NCBI GenBank assembly: GCA_009691855.1
Contig: SIAI01000002.1
Span: forward strand, 62,001-126,000
Direction of reading: 5' to 3'
Source: Planctomycetota bacterium
Lineage (GTDB): Bacteria > Planctomycetota > UBA1135 > GCA-002686595
Length of the DNA: 64,000 nucleotides
The stretch's first letter is position 1. Every line of letters begins with the position of its first letter. Shown here one piece after another: positions 53,974 through 62,050 of this stretch. The notes beneath the pieces were generated by a model. It made no database searches, had not been told where the DNA came from, and saw only the letters and a program-made list of their open reading frames with translations. A program made the position numbers and the translations under genes.

Positions 53974-54939
53974 GTGAGCGAAAAGTCCCAGCGGCTGGCC
54001 GACCTCCTGGCCAAAATTCCCGTGCCGGCTCAGGCCCTGCCCTCGGGCGAGGGCCGGTCTCTGATCGAGGTCGCCTTCCTGTGCGTGCTCGGACGCCGGT
54101 TGTCCGAGAGCGCGGCCGAGAAGACCCTGGCCGCGTTCGCCGGGGTCTACTCCGACTGGAACGAGCTGCGCGTCAGCCAGGTCCAGGAGTTCCAGCACCT
54201 GGTCCAGACCAAGAACCCCGAGCTGGCCGTTTTCGTGGCTCGCGACACGCGCGAGTTCCTGCAGGAGATCTACCAGAAGATCCACGGCTTCAATCTGGAC
54301 GTGCTCAGGGGCAACATCGCCGAAGCCGCGCGCTTCGCCGCCCAACTGCCTTTCCTGGGCACGAGCATCGGCCACTACCTGCTGCACCTCGCCTGCCCCG
54401 ACGAGTTGCCCATCAGCCCGCCCGTGGTGCGCACGCTGGACCGCCTCGGTCTGGCCAAGCGCACCACCTCGATCAAGAAGGCCCAGGCCGGAGTGGAGGG
54501 CTTCGTGCCCGCGGCGATGCGCGCCGACTTCGCGATCCGCATGGGGCTGGTGGTCGAGAAGTGGTGCGACGGCAAGCGCCCGCTGTGCTGGGAGTGCCCG
54601 CTGGTCCTGTCCTGCCCCTTCGGCAAGAAGACCGAGCGCGAGTGGAAGCAGTCGCAGAAGCGCCGAGAGGTGCAGCGCGTGCGCGAAGAAGAGCGCCAGC
54701 GCAAGGATGCCGAGAAGGAGCGCAAACGCGCCGCGTCCGACGAGAAGCGACGCCTGATCGCCAAGGCCAAGGACGACGCGCGCAGGGTCCGTGACGCTGA
54801 GCGCGCCAAGACCAAGCTGAGCGCCAAGGGCGCGGCGAAGAAGCGACCCTCCGAGAGCGGTACGCGCAAGAAAGCGGCGCCCAAGAAGGTCGTCCACAAC
54901 AAGGCCACCCAGGACGCAGCCCGGGCGAAGAAGAAGTGA
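53974..54939 (+). CDS. Endonuclease III-like iron-sulfur protein lacking catalytic residues
   Basis: A 321-residue protein with the HhH-GPD fold of endonuclease III/MutY. The [4Fe-4S] loop is intact: Cys198-x6-Cys205-x2-Cys208-x5-Cys214 (CDGKRPLCWECPLVLSCPFG). The hairpin motif LPFLGTSIGHYLLHLA aligns with LPGVGRKTAN, putting Ser131 where the catalytic Lys should be. ISPPVVRTLDR aligns with VDTHIFRV, putting Ser148 where the catalytic Asp should be. So glycosylase and lyase chemistry should be lost. A highly charged Lys/Arg/Glu tail of about 105 residues follows, possibly for nucleic-acid binding. GTG start, 25 bases after rpsP; maf overlaps it by four bases. Confidence 0.82.
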   Translation: MSEKSQRLADLLAKIPVPAQALPSGEGRSLIEVAFLCVLGRRLSESAAEKTLAAFAGVYSDWNELRVSQVQEFQHLVQTKNPELAVFVARDTREFLQEIYQKIHGFNLDVLRGNIAEAARFAAQLPFLGTSIGHYLLHLACPDELPISPPVVRTLDRLGLAKRTTSIKKAQAGVEGFVPAAMRADFAIRMGLVVEKWCDGKRPLCWECPLVLSCPFGKKTEREWKQSQKRREVQRVREEERQRKDAEKERKRAASDEKRRLIAKAKDDARRVRDAERAKTKLSAKGAAKKRPSESGTRKKAAPKKVVHNKATQDAARAKKK

Positions 54940-55559
54940 GTGACGCTGGCGTCCGCGTGGTTCTGGCTTCGGCCTCGTCACGGCGACACGAGCTCCTGAC
55001 GCGCGCGGGCCTGGTCTTCGAGGTCGAGCCGGCCGCCGTCGACGAGAGCCTGCCGCCCGGGCTGGACCCGCTGGAGGCCGCGCGACACCTGGCCGAGCGC
55101 AAGACGCGCGCGGTGGCCGAGCGCCACCCCGAGCCGGTCTTGGTGCTGGGCGCGGACACGATCGTGGCACGCGCGCGCGGCACGGAGTTCGACTACTTCG
55201 GCAAGCCCACCACGCCGGAGGAAGCGACGGCGATGCTCTCGGCGCTCTCCGGCTCGCGCCACATCGTGGTCACGGGGGTGTGCGTGGTGCGCACCGAGGA
55301 CCAGCGCCTGTGGCTCGATTCAGAGCGCACCTGGGTCACGATGCGGCTGATCCAGCCGCAGGAGATCGCCGAATACGTGGACAGCGGCGAGTGGCGCGAC
55401 AAGGCCGGCGGCTACGCCATCCAGGAGAGCGCCGACCGCTTCGTGACCGAGCTGCGCGGCGGCGGCTTCGACAACGTGGTCGGCCTGCCCGTGGCCCGGA
55501 CCCTGGCGCTGCTGCGGGCCGCCGGGGCGCGCCTTGCCCAGGGCGTCGAACCCCGGTAA
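54936..55559 (+). CDS. maf: Maf-family nucleotide pyrophosphatase
   Basis: House-cleaning pyrophosphatase that removes non-canonical or methylated nucleoside triphosphates. 207 residues. Family signatures: VVLASASSRRHELLTRAGL at the N-terminus, ERKTRAVAE, VLGADTIVARARG, GKPTTPEEATAMLSALSG, and GYAIQESADRFVTELRGGGF with VVGLPVARTLALL. GTG start overlapping the previous stop (GTGA). Confidence 0.95.
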   Translation: MSDAGVRVVLASASSRRHELLTRAGLVFEVEPAAVDESLPPGLDPLEAARHLAERKTRAVAERHPEPVLVLGADTIVARARGTEFDYFGKPTTPEEATAMLSALSGSRHIVVTGVCVVRTEDQRLWLDSERTWVTMRLIQPQEIAEYVDSGEWRDKAGGYAIQESADRFVTELRGGGFDNVVGLPVARTLALLRAAGARLAQGVEPR

Positions 55560-55643
55560 CCTGCTGCGCTTCTCCGCACCCCGGACGACACTCCGGACGA
55601 AGACGAACGGCCCGGTGACTTCGACCACCGGCGCGAGGTCCAC

Positions 55644-55859
55644 ATGAAAGCCGACATCCATCCCAAGTACGTCAACTGCAAGGTCATCTGCGGCTGCGGC
55701 AGCACCTTCGAGACGCGCGCCACCGTGCCCGAGCTGCGCGTCGAAGTGTGCAGCGTTTGCCACCCCTTCTACAGCGGCAAGCAGCGCTTCCTGGACACGG
55801 CCCGGCGTGTCGACAAGTTCAACAAGCGCTACGCCAAGACCCAGAGCCTCAAGAAGTAA
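55644..55859 (+). CDS. rpmE: 50S ribosomal protein bL31, zinc-binding form
   Basis: A 71-residue ribosomal protein. The four-cysteine (C+) form is shown by YVNCKVICGCGSTFETRA and VEVCSVCHPFYSGKQRFLD, so it should bind zinc rather than be the low-zinc paralogue. It is followed by prfA, a common neighbour. Confidence 0.96.
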   Translation: MKADIHPKYVNCKVICGCGSTFETRATVPELRVEVCSVCHPFYSGKQRFLDTARRVDKFNKRYAKTQSLKK

Positions 55860-55883
55860 CGGTCCCGCGCGGGGTCGTCCGTC

Positions 55884-56966
55884 ATGCTGCTCGCGTCCGC
55901 GGTCGTGGCCAAGCTGCGCGAGAAGGCGGATCGCTTTCGCGAACTGACCGAGCGCCTGTCCGAGCCGGAGATCGCCGCCGATCACAAGCGAGCGGTCGCG
56001 CTGATCCGCGAGCAGGGGCTGCTGAGCGAAGTGGCCAAGCTGCGCGAGCGCTACGAGCTCTTCGTCAAGCGCCAGGCCGAGGCCGAGGCGCTGCTGGCCG
56101 ACGCCAGCGCCGAGAAGGACATGCGCGAACTCGCGCGTGAGGAGCTGGCCGAGCTCGAGCAACAGGCCGCCTCCCTGGATCGCGAGATCAAGGACGCGCT
56201 CGTCTCCGATACCGAGCTGGAGCGCGACAAGGTCATCATGGAGATCCGCGCCGGCACCGGGGGCGACGAGGCCGCGCTGTTCGTGGGCGACCTGTTGCGC
56301 ATGTACCAGCGCCTGTTCGACGAGCGCGGCTGGCGCCTCGAGATGCTCTCCGGGAAGAACTCGGAACTCGGCGGCTACAAGGAGCTGGTCTTCGCCGTGA
56401 AGGGCGCGCACGCCTGGCGCTACCTGCGCTTCGAGGGCGGCGGTCATCGCGTGCAGCGCGTGCCCGAGACCGAGAGCCAGGGACGCGTGCACACCTCGGC
56501 CGCGACGGTCGCCGTGTTGGCCGAGGCCGAGGAGGTCGACCTCGACATCCGCGCCGACGACCTGCGCATCGACACGATGCGCGCCGGAGGCGCCGGCGGC
56601 CAGCACGTCAACAAGACCGAGTCGGCCGTGCGCATCGTGCACATCCCCACCGGCACGATGGTGGTGTGCATGGACAACAAGTCGCAGCACAAGAACCGTG
56701 CCCAGGCCATGCGCATCCTGCGCGCACGGCTGTACGAGCTGGAGCGCGAACGACTGGCCGCCGCGCGCGCCGCCGAGCGCAAGAGTCAGGTCGGCTCGGG
56801 TGACCGCTCGGAGCGCATCCGCACCTACAACTTCGCGCAGAACCGCTGCAGCGACCACCGCCTGGGCGAGAACTTCGCCCTCGACCAGGTCCTGGGCGGC
56901 AAGCTGATGCAGGTGTTGGAGGCCCTCGACGAGCGCGATCGCGAGGAGCGCATCCACAACCTGTGA
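55884..56966 (+). CDS. prfA: Peptide chain release factor 1
   Basis: Recognises UAA and UAG and triggers peptide release. 360 residues. The catalytic GGQ is Gly238-Gly239-Gln240 within RAGGAGGQHVNKTESAVRI. The codon-recognition site is of RF1 type (PxT, here PET in RVPETESQGRVHTSA). N-terminal helical domain and C-terminal RIRTYNFAQNRCSDHRLGE are normal. The prmC gene overlaps the stop (GTGA), coupling the factor to the enzyme that methylates its GGQ. Confidence 0.97.
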   Translation: MLLASAVVAKLREKADRFRELTERLSEPEIAADHKRAVALIREQGLLSEVAKLRERYELFVKRQAEAEALLADASAEKDMRELAREELAELEQQAASLDREIKDALVSDTELERDKVIMEIRAGTGGDEAALFVGDLLRMYQRLFDERGWRLEMLSGKNSELGGYKELVFAVKGAHAWRYLRFEGGGHRVQRVPETESQGRVHTSAATVAVLAEAEEVDLDIRADDLRIDTMRAGGAGGQHVNKTESAVRIVHIPTGTMVVCMDNKSQHKNRAQAMRILRARLYELERERLAAARAAERKSQVGSGDRSERIRTYNFAQNRCSDHRLGENFALDQVLGGKLMQVLEALDERDREERIHNL

Positions 56967-57847
56967 GCGCTTCGGGCGAGCCAGGGCGCGAGCCGCGCCA
57001 GGAACCGCGCACGGCGCGCGAGATGCTCGCCCGGGGCCGTGAATTCCTGGCCAAGAAGGGCGTCGAAGAGGCACGCCTGGAGGCCGAGCTGCTGGTGGCG
57101 CACGCGCTCGGCCTGGATCGCCTGCAGCTGTTTCTGGCGCTGGATCGCCCGCTGCAACGCGAGGAGATCGTGCGTGGGCGCGAGCTCCTGGCGCGGCGCG
57201 CGAAGCACGAGCCCACCGCCTACCTGACCGGCCGACGCGAGTTCTACGGACGCGAGTTCCACGTCGGGCCGGGCGTGCTCGTGCCGCGCCCGGAGACGGA
57301 GCTGCTCGTCGATCTCGCGCGGGCGCGCCTGGCGCACGCCGTCGCGCCGCGCATCGCCGACGTCGGCACGGGTTCGGGCTGCATCGCCGTCACGCTGGCG
57401 CTCGAGCTCCCCGGTAGCCGCGTGCACGCCGTGGAGCTCGTCCCGCGCGCGCTGGAGTACGCGCGCGCGAACGCCGAGCGGCTCGGGGCCGGGGTAGAAT
57501 TCGTGCTCGGCGACGGACCGGAGGCGCTGCGCGCCAGCGGCCCGTTCGAGCTGCTGGTCTCGAATCCGCCCTACGTCGATCCGGCGGCGCGCGCGGGGCT
57601 GGCGCCGGAGGTGCGCGACTACGAGCCGGCTGAGGCGCTGTTCGCTCCAGCGGGGGAGCCGGATCACTGGGCGCGGCGCCTGATCGCCGCATGCGCGAGC
57701 TCGCTCGTGCCGGGCGGCGCTCTGCTGATCGAGCTGGGTCACGACCAGGGCGCGCGCCTGGCCGGGTGGAGCGAGCTCACCGGGCGCGTGTTTCGCGTGC
57801 ATCGAGACTTCGAGCAGCTCGAGCGCGTGCTCGAGGTCGAGGTCTGA
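56963..57847 (+). CDS. prmC: Release factor glutamine methyltransferase
   Basis: Methylates the glutamine of the GGQ motif in release factors. 294 residues. N-terminal helical domain, then EFYGREFHVGPGVLVPRPET, IADVGTGSGCIAVTLALELP (SAM site) and the catalytic Asn201-Pro-Pro-Tyr204 motif in VSNPPYVDPAARAGL. The GTG start overlaps prfA by four bases. A short GAGCGC/GCGCTC hairpin follows the stop and overlaps the PilZ gene's stop; it may terminate both convergent genes. Confidence 0.96.
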   Translation: MSASGEPGREPRQEPRTAREMLARGREFLAKKGVEEARLEAELLVAHALGLDRLQLFLALDRPLQREEIVRGRELLARRAKHEPTAYLTGRREFYGREFHVGPGVLVPRPETELLVDLARARLAHAVAPRIADVGTGSGCIAVTLALELPGSRVHAVELVPRALEYARANAERLGAGVEFVLGDGPEALRASGPFELLVSNPPYVDPAARAGLAPEVRDYEPAEALFAPAGEPDHWARRLIAACASSLVPGGALLIELGHDQGARLAGWSELTGRVFRVHRDFEQLERVLEVEV

Positions 57848-57868
57848 AAGGAGCGCACCCGCGGGCGC

Positions 57869-58249
57869 TCAGGCGCTCGCCGCGGCCACGTACTCGTCCA
57901 GGCACTCGCGCTGGTCGTCGCCGAGCTCGTTCAGGAACAGCGCGATCTCGTAGTGCTCGACTCCGCGCGCCAGCGGCAAGCAGCGCACGACCACGCCGCG
58001 GCCGTCGATGCGCACAGGCACGCTGGCCGGCTGCGCGGGCAGGTCGATGCGCACCGCGAGCAGCGTCATCTCGACCAGCGGGCGGTCGAGGAAGAAACAG
58101 ATCCCGGCGCGGGAGACGTCGCGCAGGCGCGCGCGGTGCGCGCCGTCGTCGAGCTGGATCGTGATCGAGCCGGCGCAGTTGGCGCGCGGGTGGGCCCGTC
58201 GCTCGCGTCCACCTTGCCCGCGAGGGGCGTGCTTCTCGTGGCTGTCCAT
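57869..58249 (-). CDS. PilZ-domain protein
   Basis: A 126-residue single-domain protein. RERRAHPRANCAG gives the RxxxR motif, and DVSRAGICFFL gives the D/NxSxxG motif that together bind cyclic di-GMP. The reader probably signals in pilus, motility or surface control, although no partner is visible; the pilus locus lies 32 kb away. The frame continues upstream, but the ATG at 58249 begins just before the charged N-terminus. Confidence 0.87.
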   Translation of the reverse strand: MDSHEKHAPRGQGGRERRAHPRANCAGSITIQLDDGAHRARLRDVSRAGICFFLDRPLVEMTLLAVRIDLPAQPASVPVRIDGRGVVVRCLPLARGVEHYEIALFLNELGDDQRECLDEYVAAASA

Positions 58250-58358
58250 GGGCTGCGAGCGTAAGCCGCCGGAGGCCCACGTGCCACGTTCCAGCGTCGC
58301 TCTCGCCGCGGCCGCACGAGCTTCGCAGGCGCCCCATGCAATTGGCTCGCGGGGTGGA

Positions 58359-58364
58359 TAGACT
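58359..58364 (+). promoter_or_regulatory. Candidate -10 hexamer of ssb
   Basis: TAGACT, about 25 bases before the ssb ATG. The leader then includes a GGGAGAA ribosome-binding site. Confidence 0.35.
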
Positions 58365-58388
58365 CCGCCTCCAGACGGGAGAACAACC

Positions 58389-58838
58389 ATGGCCAGCTTC
58401 AACAAAGTCATCCTGATGGGCAACCTGACGCGCGACTGCGAGACGCGCTTCGGGGGCAACGGCACGGCGATCGTCAAGTTCGGGCTGGCCGTCAATCGGC
58501 GCTTCCAGGACGCCGACGGCAACTGGAAGGACCAGCCGACCTTCGTCGACGTGACGATCTTCGGCAAGCGCGGCGAGGCCTTCGCACGCTTCCACACCAA
58601 GGGCAAGCCCGCCTTCATCGAGGGCCACCTGCGCATGGACACCTGGGATGACAAGGCGACCGGGCAGAAGCGCAGCAAGCTCTACGTCGTCGCGGACCAG
58701 TGGGAGTTCGTCGGCGCGGGTGGCGGACGCGAGGGCGGTGGCGCTGGCGGTGCTCCGGGTGGCACGCCGGCCTACGAGGGCGGCGCGGAGCCGACGATGG
58801 AGTCCTCGCCCGCCGCGATCGACGAGACGCCGTTCTGA
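58389..58838 (+). CDS. ssb: Single-stranded DNA-binding protein
   Basis: A 149-residue OB-fold protein: FNKVILMGNLTRDCETRF, FGLAVNRRF, PTFVDVTIFGKRGEAFARF and GKPAFIEGHLRMDTWDDKAT. A Gly-rich linker leads to an acidic tip ending DETPF, which binds partner proteins as the DDDIPF tip does in E. coli. Good ribosome-binding site. The gene for a MoaD-MoaE fusion starts 13 bases later. Confidence 0.96.
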   Translation: MASFNKVILMGNLTRDCETRFGGNGTAIVKFGLAVNRRFQDADGNWKDQPTFVDVTIFGKRGEAFARFHTKGKPAFIEGHLRMDTWDDKATGQKRSKLYVVADQWEFVGAGGGREGGGAGGAPGGTPAYEGGAEPTMESSPAAIDETPF

Positions 58839-58851
58839 GCGAGGTGCGCGC

Positions 58852-59553
58852 GTGCGCCTGACGGTGCGCCTGTTCGCTAGCCTGCGCGAGCGCGCCGGAT
58901 GCGAGCTGCTTGTGCTCGCGGATGTGCCGCTCGGCAGCGACGTGGCTGCGGCCAAGCACCTGCTCGAGGAGCGGCACCCCGAGCTCGGCTCGCTGCAGGC
59001 CGTGCGCGGCGTGCTGGGCACGAGCTACGTGCCCGATTCGACGCGCGTGGTCGAGGGCGAGGAGCTGTCGCTCTTGCCGCCCGTGTCGGGCGGCGCCGGC
59101 GAGGATGCCGAGCTGGCGCGCGGCGTGTTCGAGCTGTGGGCCGACGCGCTCGACCCGGCCCAGGCCCAGCGGCGCGTCGAGCATCCCGCCTGTGGCGCGG
59201 TGGTGCTGTTTACCGGCAACACGCGCGAGCGCAACCGCGAGCAGGACGTGCTGCGCCTCGACTACGAGGCCTTCGCGGCCATGGCCCAGAGCGAGATGGC
59301 GCACATCTTCGAGGACGCGCGCGCGCGTTTTGTGCGCGAGGACGCGACGCGCGAGCTGCGCATGCTCGTCTTGCACCGCACCGGCACCGTAGCGGTGGGG
59401 CAGCCGGCGGTGGTCGTGGCCGTCGCCAGTCCGCACCGCGAGGCGGCGTTTCAGGCGGCGCACTTCCTGATCGACGAGCTCAAGGCGCGCGTGCCGCTGT
59501 GGAAGAAAGAGATCTACACCGACGGCCACCACTGGATCGGTGAGCGCGCCTGA
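58852..59553 (+). CDS. Fused molybdopterin synthase, MoaD-MoaE
   Basis: A 233-residue fusion of the two subunits that put dithiolene sulfur onto precursor Z. Residues 1-81 are a ubiquitin-like MoaD: VRLFASLRERAGCE, ending in LLPPVSGG (Gly80-Gly81). Residues about 86-233 are MoaE: AVVLFTGNTRERNREQDVLR, LDYEAFAAMAQSEM, HRTGTVAVGQPAVVVAVAS and the catalytic Lys in VPLWKKEIYTDG. MoaD works through a free C-terminal Gly-Gly, so cleavage after Gly81 is expected, as reported for the mycobacterial fusion MoaX. GTG start. No other mo gene is near. Confidence 0.9.
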   Translation: MRLTVRLFASLRERAGCELLVLADVPLGSDVAAAKHLLEERHPELGSLQAVRGVLGTSYVPDSTRVVEGEELSLLPPVSGGAGEDAELARGVFELWADALDPAQAQRRVEHPACGAVVLFTGNTRERNREQDVLRLDYEAFAAMAQSEMAHIFEDARARFVREDATRELRMLVLHRTGTVAVGQPAVVVAVASPHREAAFQAAHFLIDELKARVPLWKKEIYTDGHHWIGERA

Positions 59554-59613
59554 CGGGCGTGCGTCTGGAAGCCTGGGCCACGGCTGCAGACGATCGCCCC
59601 CACGCTCGCGATC

Positions 59614-60250
59614 GTGGTCGTGCCTGTCACGCCCCTCCAGCAGAACGCCGGTGTCTTGCGCTGCACGCAGACGGGGCGCGGCGCACTGGTCGACCCGGGC
59701 GGCGAGCTTGAGCGGCTGCTGGCCGGGGTCGAGCGCGCGGGGTCGAGCTGGAGAAGTTCCTGCTCACGCACGGACACATCGATCACGCCGGCGCCACGGC
59801 CGAGCAAGCCGCACGCTTGTCCTGCCGCTCGAAGGGCCGCAGCGCGAGGAGCCTTTCTGGATCGAGATGCCCACCCAGCAGGCCGAGAGGTTCGGCCTCG
59901 GCCCGACGCGGAGCTTCGAGCCCGACCGCTGGCTGAAGGGCGGCGACACGGTGCGCGTGGGCGCGCTCGCCTTGGAGGTGCGCCACTGCTCCGGGCACAC
60001 GCCCGGACACGTGGTCTTCTTCCACGGGCCGTCGCGCTTCGCGCTGGTCGGCGAGGTGTTGTTCCAGGGCTCGAGCGTACGCACGGACTGCCCCGTGGCG
60101 CCTGCGACACGCTGATCCGCTCGATCCAGGAACAGCCGCTGCCGCTGGGACGACGTGCGCTTCCTGCCCCGCCACGGGCCGATATCCATGCTCGAACGCG
60201 AGCGCTAGGCCAACCCGTTCCTGATCGATCCCGAGTCCGGGAGGACGTAG
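59614..60250 (+). pseudogene. Decayed metallo-beta-lactamase-fold hydrolase (YcbL/GloB type)
   Basis: Pieces of one gene lie in order in different frames: VVPVTPLQQNAGVLRCTQTG and ALVDPGGELERLL, then FLLTHGHIDHAGATAEQ (zinc motif), then EEPFWIEMPTQQAERFGLGP through SGHTPGHVVFFHG, then RTDCP, DTLIRSIQEQPLPLG and FLPRHGP, and a late in-frame stop before NPFLIDP. At least four frameshifts are needed. Metal-site residues have also changed: the usual GD before the second motif reads GE, and GHGP reads RHGP. Such drift argues for a genuine pseudogene rather than sequencing error. Confidence 0.88.
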
Positions 60251-60299
60251 CGCTGCGGCGCTCGGCGGGGTCGTGCTCGTCCGCGAGAGAGCGCGTTGC

Positions 60300-60305
60300 T
60301 AGGCT
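60300..60305 (+). promoter_or_regulatory. Candidate -10 hexamer of the ETF-QO gene
   Basis: TAGGCT would give a leader of about 18 bases with a GGAGAG ribosome-binding site 6 bases before the ATG. Confidence 0.35.
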
Positions 60306-60329
60306 TCGCGGCCTTCCGGAGAGCCCTGC

Positions 60330-62027
60330 ATGAACGTCGGTGAAGTCAGTCTGAATCTCGAAGGCGTCGAGCGCGAAGAGCTCGAGGTCGACGTGCTGGT
60401 CGTCGGCGCCGGCCCGGCGGGTCTGGCGACCGCCATCCAGCTCAAGCGCCTGCTCACCCAGGCCGGCAAGGCCGAGGCCTCGCTGCTGGTGCTCGAGAAG
60501 GCCGAGGAGGTCGGCTACCACATCCTCTCGGGCGCGGTCATGGACCCGAAGGGCATGCAGGAGCTGTTCCCCGACTGGCTGGAGAAGGGCTGCCCGGTCG
60601 AAAGCGCGGTGACCTTCGACTGCGTGGACTACCTGAAGCGGAACGGCGGCAAGCAGCGCCTGACCGGCATGCTCGTCCCGCCGCCGCTCCAGAACCACGG
60701 CAACTCGATCGTCAGCCTGTACCGCGTCGTGCGCTGGCTGAAGGAACAGGCCGAGGCACTCGGCATCGACGTCTACCCGGGGTTTGCCGGCGCGAGCGTG
60801 AACTACGACGGCCGGCGCGTCATCGGCGTGCAGACGCGCGACGCCGGCATCGACAAGCACGGCGTCAAGAAGGCGCAGTTCCAGCCGGGGATGAACATCA
60901 AGGCCAAGGTGACCGTGTTCGCCGAGGGCACGCGCGGCTCGCTCGCCAAGGGCTTGGTCGCCAAGCTCGGCCTGGACGCGGGCAAGAACCACCAGCTATA
61001 CGAGACCGGCATCAAGGAGATCTGGCGCATCCCCGAGGCGCGCGCCAAGGAGCTGCGGGGCAGCGTGATCCACACCCTGGGCGCGCCGCTCGGCACCTCG
61101 GGCCACGGCGGCGGCTGGATCTACGGCCTCTCCGAGAACCGGCTCTCGATCGGCTACGTGGTCGGGCTCGACCACCCCGACGTGAAGCTCGACCCGCACG
61201 CGCTGTTCACGCAGTGGAAGCAGCACCCGGAGGTCGCCGCTCTGCTCACGGGTGGCGAGATCCTGCGCTACGGCGCGAAGACCATCCCCGGCGGCGGCTA
61301 CTTCGCGATGCCCAAGCTCTACGGCGACGGCTTCGTGTTGGTCGGCGACTCGGGCGGCTTCGTCAACATGTCGCGCCTGAAGGGCATCCACCTCGGGCTG
61401 AAGTCCGGGCTGCTGGCGGCCGAGGCCATCGCCGAGGCGCTGGGCAAGGACGACACCTCGGAACGGCAACTCGCGAGCTACAGCGCGCGCTTCGAGGCTT
61501 CGTGGGCGCGGGAGGAGCTCTACCGCGTGCGCAACTTCCGCCAGGCCTTCCAGGCGGGCTTCTTCGCCGGACTGATCGACGCCGCGGTGCAGCAGGTCAC
61601 GCGCGGACGCGGGCTGGTCGCGCGCCGGATGGCGCACGCCGACCACGAGACGCGCCGGCCGCTGCGGGCCGCGCGCTTCGAGAAGCCGACTTTCGACGGC
61701 AAGTTCGCGCTCGACAAGTTGACCGACGTCTACCACTCGGGCGCGGTACACCAGGAGGACCAGCCGGCGCACCTCGTGGTGCGCGACCCGGACCTGTGCA
61801 TTACGCGCTGCACGCAGGAGTTCGGCAATCCTTGCCAGCACTTCTGTCCGGCCGCGGTCTACGAATGGCCGTACGCGAGCGCGGCCGAAGCCCGCGCCAA
61901 GGGCGGCGTGGTGATCAACTTCTCGAACTGCGTGCACTGCAAGACGTGCGACGTGGCTGACCCGTACCAGATCATCGAGTGGACCGTGCCCGAGGGCGGC
62001 GGCGGTCCGAAGTACATCGACATGTGA
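60330..62027 (+). CDS. Electron-transfer flavoprotein:ubiquinone oxidoreductase
   Basis: A 565-residue FAD and [4Fe-4S] enzyme that passes electrons from ETF to the quinone pool during fatty and amino acid breakdown. VDVLVVGAGPAGLATAIQLK binds FAD. Quinone-domain blocks such as SGAVMDPKGMQELFPDW and GTSGHGGGWIYGLSENRLSI are typical, followed by GDSGGFVNMSRLKGIHLGLK. The C-terminal ferredoxin domain has CITRCTQEFGNPCQHFCPAA and NCVHCKTCDVADPYQIIEW. The ETF subunits are not in the window. Well spaced from leucyl aminopeptidase, which follows after 23 bases. Confidence 0.96.
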   Translation: MNVGEVSLNLEGVEREELEVDVLVVGAGPAGLATAIQLKRLLTQAGKAEASLLVLEKAEEVGYHILSGAVMDPKGMQELFPDWLEKGCPVESAVTFDCVDYLKRNGGKQRLTGMLVPPPLQNHGNSIVSLYRVVRWLKEQAEALGIDVYPGFAGASVNYDGRRVIGVQTRDAGIDKHGVKKAQFQPGMNIKAKVTVFAEGTRGSLAKGLVAKLGLDAGKNHQLYETGIKEIWRIPEARAKELRGSVIHTLGAPLGTSGHGGGWIYGLSENRLSIGYVVGLDHPDVKLDPHALFTQWKQHPEVAALLTGGEILRYGAKTIPGGGYFAMPKLYGDGFVLVGDSGGFVNMSRLKGIHLGLKSGLLAAEAIAEALGKDDTSERQLASYSARFEASWAREELYRVRNFRQAFQAGFFAGLIDAAVQQVTRGRGLVARRMAHADHETRRPLRAARFEKPTFDGKFALDKLTDVYHSGAVHQEDQPAHLVVRDPDLCITRCTQEFGNPCQHFCPAAVYEWPYASAAEARAKGGVVINFSNCVHCKTCDVADPYQIIEWTVPEGGGGPKYIDM

Positions 62028-62050
62028 GCCGCGCCCGGCCACGCCACCCC

